Source: Martinezella dioscoreae
Lineage (GTDB): Bacteria; Pseudomonadota; Alphaproteobacteria; Rhizobiales; Rhizobiaceae
NCBI RefSeq assembly: GCF_009176305.1
Contig: NZ_BLAJ01000003.1
Span: 930,001 to 994,000, forward strand
DNA length: 64,000 bases
Direction: 5' to 3'
In this document: positions 44,534 to 54,244 of the stretch, in pieces
How positions within the stretch are numbered: position 1 is the first letter of the stretch
How the letters are laid out: the number at the start of each line of letters is the position of its first letter
Made by a program: the position numbers and the translations under genes
The notes under the pieces: generated by a model
What the model was told of the DNA's origin: nothing
The model's input: the letters and a program-made list of their open reading frames with translations, nothing else
Databases searched by the model: none

Positions 44534-45481
44534 ATGCGCATGTCTGCAATGGGCCGGCTCGCCGCCGGCGCTCTTCTTTCCGTCCTTTCCCTTGCCGGCA
44601 TCGCCCGGGCTGATGGCGACAGCTGCAAGACGATCCACCTTTCGGACCCCGGCTGGACCGATATCACCTCGACCAACGGCGTGACCGGCGTGCTCTTAAC
44701 CGCGCTCGGCTACGAGCCCGACATCAAGACGCTCTCCGTGCCCATCGGCTACCAGGCGATGAAGACAGGCGAGATCGACGTTTTCCTCGGCAACTGGATG
44801 CCGGCGCAGAAGGCCTTCGTCGACGATCTCAACAAGGTGAAGGCAGCCGAAGTGCTAAACCGTAACCTTCAGGGCGCGAAGTTCACGCTCGCCGTTCCTA
44901 CCTACGTCGCCGACATGGGCATCAAGGATTTTTCCGACCTGCAGAAGTATGGCGACGATTTCGGCCGCAAGATCTACGGCATCGAGCCGGGCGCGCCCGC
45001 GAATGCCAATATCCAGAAGATGATCGACGCTAACGACTTCGGCCTGAAGGGTTGGGAACTGGTGGAATCGAGCGAGCAGGCCATGCTGTCGCAAGTGGAG
45101 CGCGCATCGAAGGACAAGCAGGCGATCGTCTTCCTCGCCTGGGCGCCGCATCCGATGAACGAGCGCTTCAAGATTGCCTATCTTTCCGGTGGCGATGCCT
45201 ATTTCGGCGCGAATTACGGCGGCGCCGAGGTCTACACGCTGGCGCGCACCGGCTGGTCGGCGCAATGCCCGAACGCCGCCAAGCTCTTCCATAACCTAAC
45301 CTTCGACATCGGCATGGAGAATTCGCTGATGGGATCGATCCTCGGCGGCGAGAGCGCCAAGGACGCGGGCACTGCCTGGCTGAAGGCGCATCCGGACGCC
45401 TTGACGCCCTGGCTTTCCGGCGTCACCACTATCGACGGCAAGCCTGGCCTCGAGGCCGTCAAAGCCGCCATCGGCCTCTGA
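44534..45481 (+). CDS. choX: Choline ABC transporter substrate-binding protein
   Basis: The 315-residue protein has a signal peptide (MGRLAAGALLSVLSLAGIARA, cleavage after ARA) and an OpuAC domain with LSDPGWTDITSTNGV, VFLGNWMPAQKAF and VFLAWAPHPMN, residues typical of ChoX. It captures choline in the periplasm. The permease and ATPase (choW, choV) are not in the window; betC follows 20 bp later. It is probably induced with betC by the divergent LysR protein. Confidence 0.88.
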   Translation: MRMSAMGRLAAGALLSVLSLAGIARADGDSCKTIHLSDPGWTDITSTNGVTGVLLTALGYEPDIKTLSVPIGYQAMKTGEIDVFLGNWMPAQKAFVDDLNKVKAAEVLNRNLQGAKFTLAVPTYVADMGIKDFSDLQKYGDDFGRKIYGIEPGAPANANIQKMIDANDFGLKGWELVESSEQAMLSQVERASKDKQAIVFLAWAPHPMNERFKIAYLSGGDAYFGANYGGAEVYTLARTGWSAQCPNAAKLFHNLTFDIGMENSLMGSILGGESAKDAGTAWLKAHPDALTPWLSGVTTIDGKPGLEAVKAAIGL

Positions 45482-45501
45482 CCCGCAAGAAAGACATCTG
45501 C

Positions 45502-47016
45502 ATGTCCCGCCCAAACATCCTTATCCTCATGGTCGATCAGTTCAACGGGACGTTCTTCCCCGACGGCCCGGCCGAGTTCCTGCATGCGCCGGTCCTGAAG
45601 GCCCTGGCGAAGCGCTCCGTTCGCTTTGCCAATAGCTATACGGCAAGCCCGCTCTGCGCGCCGGCACGCGCCTCCTTCATGTCCGGTCAACTGCCGAGCC
45701 GTACGCGCGTCTATGACAATGCCGCCGAATTCTGCTCGGACATTCCGACGTTCGCCCACCATCTGCGCGCCGCCGGCTACCAGACAGCACTCTCTGGCAA
45801 GATGCATTTCGTCGGTCCGGATCAGATGCACGGTTTCGAGGAGCGGCTGACGACAGACATCTACCCCGCCGATTTCGGCTGGACGCCTGACTATACGAAG
45901 CCCGGCGAGCGCATTGACTGGTGGTATCACAATCTCGGCTCGGTCACCGGGGCAGGTGTCGCCGAGATCACCAACCAGATGGAATATGACGACGAGGTTG
46001 CTTATCACGCGACCCGCAAGCTCTACGACCTCTCTCGCCGCCAAGACGAAAGACCCTGGTGCCTGACGGTCAGCTTCACGCATCCGCACGACCCCTATGT
46101 CGCGCGCCGCCGCTTCTGGGATCTCTATGAAGATTGCCCGGCGCTCGATCCCGAAGTCGGCGAAATTCCATTCGAGCAACAGGACCCGCATTCGCAGCGG
46201 CTGATGAAGGCCTGCGATCACACCGCCTTCGACATCACGCCGGAGCAGATCCGCCGGGCACGCCGCGGCTATTTCGCCAATATCTCCTATGTCGATGAGA
46301 AGATCGGCGAGATCCTGGACACGCTCGAGCGCGGCCGTATGGCCGACAACACGATTATTCTCTTCGTCTCCGACCATGGCGACATGCTCGGCGAGCGCGG
46401 CCTGTGGTTCAAGATGAACTTCTTCGAAGGTTCCGCCCGCGTGCCGCTGATGATCGCAGCCCGCGGCTGGCAGCCGAAGAGGATCGACCAGCCGGCGTCG
46501 ACGCTGGACGTGACGCCGACGCTCGCCGCCCTTGCCGGCATCGACATCGCATCGTTGCGTCGCTGGACCGATGGTGAGGATCTGACCTCGCTGGCTCTTG
46601 GAACCGGAGGCCGCAGTCCCGTGCCGATGGAATATGCCGCGGAAGGCTCGGAAGCACCGCTGGTGGCCTTACGCGACGGCAATTACAAGCTGACCCTTTG
46701 CGAGAAGGATCCTCCGATGCTCTTCGACATCGACGCCGACCCGAAGGAGCTGACCAATCTGGCAGGCGACCCGGCCTATACGGAAACGCTGGAGAGACTG
46801 ACGGCGCAGGCCATGGCGCGCTGGGATCTTTCAAGCTTCGACGCTGCCGTGCGCGAGAGCCAAGCGCGACGATGGGTGGTCTACACGGCGCTTCGCAACG
46901 GCGCCTACTACCCCTGGGATTATCAGCCGCTGCAAAAGGCTTCGGAGCGCTACATGCGCAACCATATGGACCTCAACGTGCTGGAGGAAAACCAGCGCTA
47001 TCCGCGCGGCGAATAG
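45502..47016 (+). CDS. betC: Choline-sulfatase
   Basis: The 504-residue type I sulfatase has the formylglycine motif Cys52-x-Pro-x-Arg in SPLCAPARASFMSG, the metal-site VDQFNG, and FVSDHGDMLGERGLWFKMNFFE, close to known choline-sulfatases. It hydrolyses choline-O-sulfate to choline and sulfate, feeding glycine betaine synthesis. betA, betB and betI are not adjacent. Confidence 0.94.
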   Translation: MSRPNILILMVDQFNGTFFPDGPAEFLHAPVLKALAKRSVRFANSYTASPLCAPARASFMSGQLPSRTRVYDNAAEFCSDIPTFAHHLRAAGYQTALSGKMHFVGPDQMHGFEERLTTDIYPADFGWTPDYTKPGERIDWWYHNLGSVTGAGVAEITNQMEYDDEVAYHATRKLYDLSRRQDERPWCLTVSFTHPHDPYVARRRFWDLYEDCPALDPEVGEIPFEQQDPHSQRLMKACDHTAFDITPEQIRRARRGYFANISYVDEKIGEILDTLERGRMADNTIILFVSDHGDMLGERGLWFKMNFFEGSARVPLMIAARGWQPKRIDQPASTLDVTPTLAALAGIDIASLRRWTDGEDLTSLALGTGGRSPVPMEYAAEGSEAPLVALRDGNYKLTLCEKDPPMLFDIDADPKELTNLAGDPAYTETLERLTAQAMARWDLSSFDAAVRESQARRWVVYTALRNGAYYPWDYQPLQKASERYMRNHMDLNVLEENQRYPRGE

Positions 47017-47080
47017 GATTTCGATGGCCCGTCGCCGGAGACGACGATATTGTCGCGCCGGTCACAAGGGAGAAACATCC

Positions 47081-47290
47081 ATGAAAATCAGTGCTAGAAA
47101 CCGCCTCAAGGGCAAGGTCGTCGAAATCACCAAGGGCGCGACGACGGCGCATGTCAGCATCGATATCGGCAACGGCTCGATCGTCACCTCCTCGATCACC
47201 AACGAGGCTGTCGACGAGTTGAGCCTGACGGTAGGCTCCTCAGCCTATGCCGTGATCAAGGCGTCTGACGTGATGGTTGCAGTCGACTAA
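47081..47290 (+). CDS. Molbindin (TOBE/Mop domain)
   Basis: The 69-residue protein is one Mop domain: ISARNRLKGKVVEITKGATTAHVSIDIGNG and YAVIKASDVMVAVD. Such proteins form oligomers that bind molybdate or tungstate in the cytoplasm. ATG at 47081 follows AAGGGAG. It lies 64 bp after betC but has no functional link to it. Confidence 0.9.
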   Translation: MKISARNRLKGKVVEITKGATTAHVSIDIGNGSIVTSSITNEAVDELSLTVGSSAYAVIKASDVMVAVD

Positions 47291-47291
47291 A

Positions 47292-47336
47292 GCAATTGCA
47301 GGATAAGTGCGCAGCGGTTTTCCGTCAGGAATTGCG
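47292..47336. repeat. Rhizobial palindromic repeat with AAGTG...GCGGTTTTC core
   Basis: The element has GCAATT at the start and AATTGC at the end and a central TAAGTGCGCAGCGGTTTTCC. The core resembles that of the repeat at 40695-40744. It fills the space between the molbindin gene and convergent trmO. Confidence 0.55.
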
Positions 47337-47344
47337 TGAAACAA

Positions 47345-47875
47345 TTAAGCATCGCGCTTCTGGCAGTAATGCACCGTCTCGCCGTCGCCGGTCTGGAAAT
47401 CTCCGGGCTGTGGCGGCGCGATCGGTTTGAACAGAGTGCGATCCGGCTTCAGATCGAGTAGCGGCGTACCATCCAGGCAATCGAGGCCACGCACCAGCAG
47501 CACGGCACCTTCGACCGCTTCCAATTTGACGATAGAGGTGCCGATGGGGTTCGGCCGTACTGGCGAGCGCAGCGAAAAAGTGCCGTGTACCTTGCCGTTG
47601 CTGGCCGGGCTCTGCAGCACGAGATCCCGGCGAGACCGATCCAGCCAATAGAGAACCTCCAGCCGCTCGAAAACATCCACGCCCTTCAGCGCTGCCACCC
47701 AGGGCTCGAAGATCTCGATCCGGCAGATCGGGCCGTCGTGCCGACCCTGACGCGGCGTTTCCATGCGCGATGTCCAGGGTGTCGAAATGCGCCCGATGAA
47801 GATAAGGCCGGCATCCGAGGCTGCGGGCGGCTCGACAGCCACCTCGTTTTCGCGAATTTCGTTCTCCCGGACCAT
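47345..47875 (-). CDS. trmO: tRNA (N6-threonylcarbamoyladenosine37-N6)-methyltransferase TrmO (TsaA)
   Basis: The 176-residue protein has the TsaA/YaeB beta-barrel with [24 protein letters not shown] and [17 protein letters not shown]. TrmO methylates t6A37 in tRNA-Thr using SAM. In many rhizobia and archaea a TsaA-domain gene sits beside metal or oxyanion uptake genes, so a second role is possible. ATG at 47875 gives a product of normal size. It lies 23 bp after the ABC binding-protein gene on the same strand. Confidence 0.87.
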   Translation of the reverse strand: MVRENEIRENEVAVEPPAASDAGLIFIGRISTPWTSRMETPRQGRHDGPICRIEIFEPWVAALKGVDVFERLEVLYWLDRSRRDLVLQSPASNGKVHGTFSLRSPVRPNPIGTSIVKLEAVEGAVLLVRGLDCLDGTPLLDLKPDRTLFKPIAPPQPGDFQTGDGETVHYCQKRDA

Positions 47876-47898
47876 GAACGCCTTCCTTATCAGAGTGG

Positions 47899-48924
47899 TT
47901 ACTTCATGCCCTTCAGCAATGCCGTCAGCTGATCGTCGGTCAGATCGACCTGGTAGAACAGCTTGTAGAATTCCTTCACATCGTCGGAAAAATCGCTGCG
48001 GAAGAGCTTCGGATAGAGTAACTTCTCCATCCAGCGCACGCCGAGCAGCCGATTGACGCCGGGCGGGGAATCGAACCAGCCGAAAGGCAGAGACGGCGGT
48101 ACGAAGATCTTGCCGTCCTTGACGGCCTTGATGCCGGCCCATTGCGGGTCGCTTTTCACCGAAGCGGCAAAGGCAGAGCTCTCGGCGATGATGATATCCG
48201 GGTTCCAGCCGGCGACCTGCTGCGGCGTTACCTTGGCGAGGCCACCCTTGCCGGCAGCGGCGGCGACATTCATCGTGCCAACGGCATCGAGGATCTCGAG
48301 ATTGATCGAGCCGGAAAGCCCGGTTTCGAGGCCATCGGCACCACGGCCATAATAGACGCGTGGTCGTGGATCGTTCGGCAGCGTCGCGAGCTTGTCGTTC
48401 AGATCCTTGATTGCTGAATCGGCATAGTCGGCAAGCTTGTTCGCACGGTCCTCGACACCGATCAGTGCGCCGACGTCGCGAAGCGTATCGGCCGTGCGGG
48501 CGAAGCTGCCATCCACAAGGATATACGGAATGTGCGTTTCCGATTGCACCTTGTCGGCGAGCGCCTTGTAGGTCGGGTCGACCGTGCCGGCATCGAGAAT
48601 GATGTCCGGCTTGGCATCGATGACTGCCTGTGCGCTGACCGTGCCGTCCTTGCCCGTCAGGCGCCCGATTGTCGGCAGCGACCGCACCGACGGCATCAGA
48701 TAGGCCTTGGCGGCATCATCAGGGGCATGAACCCAACCTACCAGTTTTTCGGGCGCCAGCACATAGACCAGCGCGGTTGCCGGCGGGCCGGCCACCAGAA
48801 TGCGGTTGATCTTATCCGGCACAGACACCGTGCGTCCGGCCGCATCGGTGATGATTCGCGCCTCGGCTGCGACCGGCATCAGGCCGACAACGGCCAGAGC
48901 AAGAACCGCAAGAAATTTCATCAT
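47899..48924 (-). CDS. ABC transporter substrate-binding protein (FecB/BtuF/MolA class)
   Basis: The 341-residue protein has a signal peptide ([22 protein letters not shown]) and a class III binding-protein fold: [36 protein letters not shown] and the C-terminal [18 protein letters not shown]. This class binds iron chelates, cobalamin, or molybdate/tungstate (MolA). No permease or ATPase lies in the window. The nearby molbindin and trmO hint at an oxyanion, but iron chelates are equally possible. Confidence 0.82.
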   Translation of the reverse strand: MMKFLAVLALAVVGLMPVAAEARIITDAAGRTVSVPDKINRILVAGPPATALVYVLAPEKLVGWVHAPDDAAKAYLMPSVRSLPTIGRLTGKDGTVSAQAVIDAKPDIILDAGTVDPTYKALADKVQSETHIPYILVDGSFARTADTLRDVGALIGVEDRANKLADYADSAIKDLNDKLATLPNDPRPRVYYGRGADGLETGLSGSINLEILDAVGTMNVAAAAGKGGLAKVTPQQVAGWNPDIIIAESSAFAASVKSDPQWAGIKAVKDGKIFVPPSLPFGWFDSPPGVNRLLGVRWMEKLLYPKLFRSDFSDDVKEFYKLFYQVDLTDDQLTALLKGMK

Positions 48925-49226
48925 GAAAGCTGCTCGTTCTGATCGAGGGGACCTCGGGGCGGCACTATGGCATAGCGCTATATCGGATGGAACATCGCGA
49001 TGGCACTATTCCAAAATGAAACGCATCCGAACCAATTACCTCGACCTAAGAGCTCATGGACCATGCTTTCATTACATCGCATGTAATTGAGAGCGGCATC
49101 CGTCTCGGGGTATCTAACGACCATCTTCTTGCAGGAAGAGCTTTTCAGCCCTTCAACGAAAGAAAGCCTTCCGGGATGACGTCAATGGCCACGACATCAT
49201 TCCAAAGGCAGGCTTAGGAGAATTCC
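48925..49226. promoter_or_regulatory. Divergent intergenic region with two dyads
   Basis: The 302-bp gap lies between the binding-protein gene and the NTF2-like gene. It contains a perfect palindrome ATAGCGCTAT (48972-48981), 48 bp upstream of the binding-protein start, and a dyad ATTACAT-CGC-ATGTAAT (49071-49087). The first lies in CGATATAGCGCTAT when read on the minus strand. No gene was seen. Confidence 0.45.
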
Positions 49227-49619
49227 ATGACGACCATGTCATTCACCAAGACGGAAGCCCCGCAATGGCTGCTCGCCTTCTGGCGCGAAATCGACGACAA
49301 GACCTTCGGCGAAGGCTTTGATTGTCTCGCGGAAGACGCCACATGCAATCTCGGCATTGCCGACTGGAAGGGACGCGAAACCATTCGCCGGAACTTGCGC
49401 GCCTTCATCGACACCGGTTTCGCGGCATTGCATGATGTCACCGAATATTGGGATGCCGGATCGCTCAAGGTGTTCCGAGGAACCGTCACAATGAGCCCGA
49501 ATGATCGCACGCAGGCGGTGGTCAAGCCGGTCATGACGCACTTCTTTTACATGGATGAGGCAGATCCGACGAAAGTGCGCCACTGGTACGGTTCGGTCGG
49601 ACCTGTTGCCTTCTCATAA
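49227..49619 (+). CDS. NTF2/SnoaL-like protein
   Basis: The 130-residue protein has a SnoaL-like fold: WLLAFWREIDDKTFGEGFDCLAEDATCNLG, ETIRRNLRAFIDTGFAALHDVTEYW and VKPVMTHFFYMDEA. The function is unknown; such proteins can be small isomerases or binding proteins. TAGGAG precedes ATG at 49227. An XRE regulator follows 18 bp later, so the two may form an operon. Confidence 0.75.
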   Translation: MTTMSFTKTEAPQWLLAFWREIDDKTFGEGFDCLAEDATCNLGIADWKGRETIRRNLRAFIDTGFAALHDVTEYWDAGSLKVFRGTVTMSPNDRTQAVVKPVMTHFFYMDEADPTKVRHWYGSVGPVAFS

Positions 49620-49637
49620 GAACTGAGGCTGGCGGGG

Positions 49638-50516
49638 ATGTCGAATACAGCCCCGCCATACCAAACGGACGAAGCGAGGCTTTGCAGGATGAGTTCTTTC
49701 CCCGCAGAACTGAGATTGCCAAACGAGTTGGGACCGCAGCTACGTGCATGGCGCGACACGCGTGGCAAGAGCCAGCTCGACCTTTCGCTCGACACCGGCA
49801 TTTCCCAGCGCCAGATCAGCTTCATCGAAAGCGGCAGGAGCACGCCCGGCCGCCAGAATGTGTTGCGACTCGCCGATGCCTTGGACGTGCCCTTCCGCGA
49901 GCGCAACACGCTGCTGCTCGCCGCCGGATATGCGCCGATCTATTCCGAAGGAAGCTTCGATGATCAGGAGATGCAGGGCATTACCAATGCGCTGAAACGC
50001 ATGCTTCGCCAGCACGAGTCTTTTCCGGCTGTTGTCATGGACCGCTACTGGAATGTGCTGATGACTAATGATGCAACGCTTCGCTTCTTCGGCCAGTTCA
50101 CCGATATGGCTGCACGTCCAAAGCCGCGCAATCTCCTGCATCTCATGTTCGACCCCTTGGGCATGCGGCCCTTTATTGCGGATTGGGAGAAGACGGCAGA
50201 AAGCCTTTTGGGGCGCGTCTTCCGCGAGTCCGTTGGCCGTGTCATCGACGGACGGACAAAGGAGCTGATCGATAATCTGCTCGCCTACCCCGATGTGAAT
50301 TCCGAATGGCAGACATCGCCGGCGCTCGAGAATGCGCCGCTGATCCCTTTGTCCTTCGTGAAGGACAGGCATGTCCTGAGATTTTTCTCTTTGGTGACGA
50401 CGGTCGGCACCGCGCAGATGATCACGACGCAGGAGCTGCGGGTCGAATGCATGTTTCCGCTGGATGAGGCCACCGAGGCGCGCTACGCGGAGCTGATGAG
50501 TACAATAGCGCCGTGA
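49638..50516 (+). CDS. XRE-family regulator with MmyB-like ligand-binding domain
   Basis: The 292-residue protein has an N-terminal HTH (LRAWRDTRGKSQLDLSLDTGISQRQISFIESGRSTPGR in outline) and a C-terminal MmyB-like PAS-fold domain (VVMDRYWNVLMTNDATLRFFGQF), known to bind fatty acids in some homologues. ATG at 49638 has GGCGGGG upstream; ATG at 49689 is possible. It probably regulates the upstream NTF2-like gene and itself. Confidence 0.87.
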   Translation: MSNTAPPYQTDEARLCRMSSFPAELRLPNELGPQLRAWRDTRGKSQLDLSLDTGISQRQISFIESGRSTPGRQNVLRLADALDVPFRERNTLLLAAGYAPIYSEGSFDDQEMQGITNALKRMLRQHESFPAVVMDRYWNVLMTNDATLRFFGQFTDMAARPKPRNLLHLMFDPLGMRPFIADWEKTAESLLGRVFRESVGRVIDGRTKELIDNLLAYPDVNSEWQTSPALENAPLIPLSFVKDRHVLRFFSLVTTVGTAQMITTQELRVECMFPLDEATEARYAELMSTIAP

Positions 50517-50555
50517 GCCACAGGCTCGTCGCCTGCGGCTGCAACGTCTTCGATA

Positions 50556-52139
50556 TCAAGCCGCCTTAACGGCGTGATATTCCTTGATGGCGGCCATCTT
50601 GATGGCCGGATAACGTTCCGCTTCATAGCGCAGCGAGAAGCCGTCCTGGGCGAGGAAGACCGGATCGCCATCGAGATCGCGGGCGATGTCGCCGCGACGG
50701 GCGGTGACGAACTTTTCGAGATCGGCGGACTGGTCGGCCGAGATCCAGCGGCAGACCGAAAAGCGCGACATTTCGAACGACACCGGCAGGCCGTATTCGG
50801 CCATCAGGCGCTCCTTCAGCACATCGAGCTGCAAGGCGCCGACGACGCCGACGATGGCGGGTGAGCCATCTTCGGGCGAGAAGAGCTGCACGACGCCTTC
50901 TTCGGCCATCTGCTGCAAGGCTTCCTTGAGCTTCTTTGCCTTCATCGCATCTTCAAGACGAACACGGCGCAGGATTTCCGGCGAGAAGTTCGGCACGCCC
51001 TGGAAGACGAGCGATTCGCCTTCCGTCAGCGTATCGCCGATGCGCAGCGTTCCGTGGTTCGGAATGCCGACGACATCGCCGGCATAAGCGGTATCGGCGA
51101 GCTGGCGCTGCGAGGCGAAGAAGAATTGCGGCGCGGTGAGACCGAGCTGCTTGCCGGTGCGCGACAGCCGCGCCTTCATGCCGCGTTCCAGCTTGCCGGA
51201 GCAGATGCGGGCAAAGGCGATACGGTCACGATGGTTCGGGTCCATGTTGGCCTGGATCTTGAAGACAAAGGCCGTCATCTTGTCGTCGGTGGCGTGCACC
51301 GTCCTGATATCGGCGACCTGATCGCGCGGCGGCGGTGCGAATGCACCGAGCGCATTGATGAGATCGCGCACGCCGAAATTGCGCAGCGCCGAGCCGAAGA
51401 AGACGGGTGTCATGTGGCCTTCGAGGAAGGAGACCCGATCGAAGGGACGGCAGGCTTCGATCGCGAGTTCCGTCTCGTCGATAAAGGCCTGGCGCTCGTT
51501 TTCCGGCAGCCGGTCGGCGACCGCCTGTGGGCCGTTCACCTTCGTCGCCTCGACCTCGGTATCGGAACCGCGCACCGTATTGTCAGCCAGATGGTAGGAG
51601 CCGCAGAAAGTCTTGGAGCGACCGATCGGCCACGTGACCGGAGCCGTATCCAGCGCCAGCTTCTCTTCGACTTCATCGAGAATTTCGAAGGGATCGCGGC
51701 TTTCGCGGTCCATCTTGTTGATGAAGGTGATGATCGGGATGTCGCGCATGCGGCAGACTTCGAACAGCTTCAGCGTTCGCGGCTCGATACCCTTGGCGGC
51801 GTCGATGACCATGACCGCGGCGTCGACGGCCGTCAGCGTACGATAGGTGTCGTCGGCGAAGTCTTCGTGACCGGGCGTATCGAGAATGTTGAAGACGTTG
51901 CCTTCATATTCGAAGGTCATGACTGATGTCACGACCGAGATACCGCGCTCGCGCTCGATCTTCATCCAGTCGGAGCGCGTCTGCATGCGATCCTTCTTCG
52001 CCTTGACTTCGCCGGCGAGCTGAATGGCACCGCCGAACAGCAGCAGTTTTTCGGTGAGTGTCGTCTTGCCCGCGTCCGGGTGAGCGATAATAGCGAATGT
52101 GCGGCGGCGGGAAACCGCCTCGGCGAGACTTTCAGCCAT
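50556..52139 (-). CDS. prfC: Peptide chain release factor 3
   Basis: The 527-residue GTPase has G1 (AHPDAGKTTL), G3 (DTPGHEDF), G4 (NKMD) and the RF3-specific continuation. It recycles RF1/RF2 after peptide release. It is divergent from dut with 91 bp between starts. The gene stands alone. Confidence 0.97.
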   Translation of the reverse strand: MAESLAEAVSRRRTFAIIAHPDAGKTTLTEKLLLFGGAIQLAGEVKAKKDRMQTRSDWMKIERERGISVVTSVMTFEYEGNVFNILDTPGHEDFADDTYRTLTAVDAAVMVIDAAKGIEPRTLKLFEVCRMRDIPIITFINKMDRESRDPFEILDEVEEKLALDTAPVTWPIGRSKTFCGSYHLADNTVRGSDTEVEATKVNGPQAVADRLPENERQAFIDETELAIEACRPFDRVSFLEGHMTPVFFGSALRNFGVRDLINALGAFAPPPRDQVADIRTVHATDDKMTAFVFKIQANMDPNHRDRIAFARICSGKLERGMKARLSRTGKQLGLTAPQFFFASQRQLADTAYAGDVVGIPNHGTLRIGDTLTEGESLVFQGVPNFSPEILRRVRLEDAMKAKKLKEALQQMAEEGVVQLFSPEDGSPAIVGVVGALQLDVLKERLMAEYGLPVSFEMSRFSVCRWISADQSADLEKFVTARRGDIARDLDGDPVFLAQDGFSLRYEAERYPAIKMAAIKEYHAVKAA

Positions 52140-52230
52140 GCGTGTGAATCCTGTGAATTGCGGCCGTATCTAGCGACTCAAAGCCCCAAATGCAATTGAC
52201 CTCCGGCTTTCGAACGCAAACTATTGCCGT

Positions 52231-52701
52231 ATGACCATTCACACCGACATCACTCCGACCCTGAACCTCGTCCGCCTGCCGCATGGGGAGGGCCTGGAAC
52301 TACCCGCCTACGAAACCAAGGGCGCGGCCGGTATGGACCTGCGCGCTGCCATCGACGATGGTGCGACGCTGACGATCGCACCGTGGAATCGGGTTCTCGT
52401 TCCAACGGGTTTTGTCTTCGAAGTTCCTGAAGGCTTCGAGGCGCAGATCCGCCCGCGTTCAGGGCTTGCCTTCAAGCATGGGATTACCTGCCTGAACTCG
52501 CCCGGCACGGTTGACAGCGACTATCGCGGCGAAGTGAAGGTGCTACTGGCCAACCTTAGCGAGGAGCCGTTCGAGATCACCCGCGGCATGCGCATCGCGC
52601 AGATGGTTATAGCGCCAGTCATGCAGGTGCGTATCGCCGAGATTGCGGAGATCAGCGAAACCACGCGCGGCGCAGGCGGTTTCGGCTCGACCGGCGTGTG
52701 A
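52231..52701 (+). CDS. dut: dUTP diphosphatase
   Basis: The 156-residue protein has the five dUTPase motifs, including [44 protein letters not shown] and the C-terminal [10 protein letters not shown] that closes the active site. It forms a trimer and makes dUMP. Its stop overlaps the GNAT gene by one base. Confidence 0.97.
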   Translation: MTIHTDITPTLNLVRLPHGEGLELPAYETKGAAGMDLRAAIDDGATLTIAPWNRVLVPTGFVFEVPEGFEAQIRPRSGLAFKHGITCLNSPGTVDSDYRGEVKVLLANLSEEPFEITRGMRIAQMVIAPVMQVRIAEIAEISETTRGAGGFGSTGV

Positions 52702-53594
52702 TGTCGGAGATTGCCCAGACGCATGGCCTGACCTTACGAAAGGACTATTTCGGCGATCCAGCTGCGTGGAAGGGTCTTGTCGACCTGCTTGAAGATACGT
52801 TCTCCATCGACGTCAGCATTCAGGATCAATTGGGCGGCCCCGATCCCACAAGCATGCCGTTTGGCTATTTCGATGCCGATGGCCGTTGCATCGCCAATTT
52901 CACCGCCTTCTCCATGCCGCTGATCGTCAACGGCCGTGCCGTCAGGGCAGCGGGATATCAGTCCGGCGCGGTGCGGCCGGAATGGCGTGGGCGCGGGCTC
53001 TATCGCGATCTCATGCAGCGTGCCTTTGCTCGCACCCAGGCGGAGGGCTACGAGCTCGATCTCCTGCTCACTGACAAGCCTGCGCTTTATGAGCGTTACG
53101 GCTTTCGCTCTCTACCGCAACATGTCTTCGTCGCGGAGATGCCGAAGCTTGGAAAAGCCGACTCGGCTGCCCGGCAACTGTCGCTCGAAGCGCCCGATGA
53201 TCTGCGCCTGATCAAGACGCTGCTGCAAAACCGGCAGCCGGTCTCTGCCCAATTTGCCATTGTCAGACAGACGGAGATGTTTCTGCTGAATGCCTCCTTC
53301 AACGCCGCGATCCGCCTGACGGCACTCGGGGATGAAGTACTCATCGCATGGACGTTCGACGGCGCGACTCTCTGGCTTTTTGATGTCGTGGCAACGGCCA
53401 TCCCCTCGCTGGCGGCCATCCTGTCCGCACTTGATATCGAACCCGATCGCATCGAGATCTGCTTTTCACCGGATCGGCTGGATTGCCAGGTATCGCTGCA
53501 GCCCTACGAGGGTTACACGACGCTAATGGCACGCGGTAAAGCGGCCCATGATATTGCCGGGCCGCTCATGCTTTCGCCCATGGCGGAATTCTAG
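52701..53594 (+). CDS. GNAT-family N-acetyltransferase
   Basis: The 297-residue protein has a GNAT domain with the acetyl-CoA loop VRPEWRGRGLYRDLMQRAF (about residues 93-111) and LLTDKPALYERYGFRSLPQ, and a C-terminal sterol-carrier-like extension, as in Eis-type enzymes. The substrate is unknown. ATG at 52701 overlaps the dut stop (TGATG); GTG at 52698 is an alternative. Confidence 0.87.
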   Translation: MSEIAQTHGLTLRKDYFGDPAAWKGLVDLLEDTFSIDVSIQDQLGGPDPTSMPFGYFDADGRCIANFTAFSMPLIVNGRAVRAAGYQSGAVRPEWRGRGLYRDLMQRAFARTQAEGYELDLLLTDKPALYERYGFRSLPQHVFVAEMPKLGKADSAARQLSLEAPDDLRLIKTLLQNRQPVSAQFAIVRQTEMFLLNASFNAAIRLTALGDEVLIAWTFDGATLWLFDVVATAIPSLAAILSALDIEPDRIEICFSPDRLDCQVSLQPYEGYTTLMARGKAAHDIAGPLMLSPMAEF

Positions 53595-53671
53595 AGCCGT
53601 TAAGCGGCTCCAGCTTGTTGGATTCCGCAATTCCCAACGGAAAACTGCTGCCCACTTTCCCAAGGATTGCT

Positions 53672-54139
53672 CTAGCGCGAAAGCGGCGGCAGCCGGCGCT
53701 TGACCGGAGTCGCCTTTATCATCGATGTGTTCGTCTCGGCCCGCTCGGTGATCTTGTCCAATATCCCATCGAGCTCGCTCATCGACCGCACCACCAGGCG
53801 CCCGATGAAGCAATCATCGCCGGTGACCTTGTCGCATTCGATGAATTCGGGCGTCTCCTGAATGATCCGCTCGACGACATGCAGCTGGCCAGGCAGAGGC
53901 CGAATGCGGACGATCGCCTGCAGGGGATAGCCGATCGCCTCCGGCGCGATATCGACGGTGAAGGCCGAGATGATGCCGCGCTCCTCCAAGCGCCGCAGAC
54001 GTTCCCCCGCACTCGGCGACGACAGGCCGGCCGCTTCCGCCAGTTCCTTCAGCGATATGCGGGCATTGCGCGCCAGCGACTCCAGCATCCGCTGATCGAT
54101 CTCATCCAGACCCAGGCTTTCATTAGGAACACCCATCAT
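53672..54139 (-). CDS. Lrp/AsnC-family regulator
   Basis: The 155-residue protein has an AsnC winged helix (LDEIDQRMLESLARNARISLKELAEAAGLS) and an RAM effector domain. It is divergent from a DMT exporter with a dyad between them, the common arrangement for amino-acid-responsive exporters. Confidence 0.92.
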   Translation of the reverse strand: MMGVPNESLGLDEIDQRMLESLARNARISLKELAEAAGLSSPSAGERLRRLEERGIISAFTVDIAPEAIGYPLQAIVRIRPLPGQLHVVERIIQETPEFIECDKVTGDDCFIGRLVVRSMSELDGILDKITERAETNTSMIKATPVKRRLPPLSR

Positions 54140-54155
54140 TCACCCTCATTTATTT

Positions 54156-54177
54156 AGGCATATGAGCTCTATTGCCT
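54156..54177. promoter_or_regulatory. Candidate Lrp operator
   Basis: AGGCA (54156-54160) and TGCCT (54173-54177) form an inverted repeat around a 12-base AT-rich centre (TATGAGCTCTAT, itself nearly symmetric). It lies between the divergent Lrp-family and exporter genes, 17 bp from the regulator start. Confidence 0.5.
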
Positions 54178-54244
54178 TACTAAACCTATATCACCGGCTC
54201 CGATACCGCAATATGATTGGCGTAGATAGACGGGAGCAAAGGCA

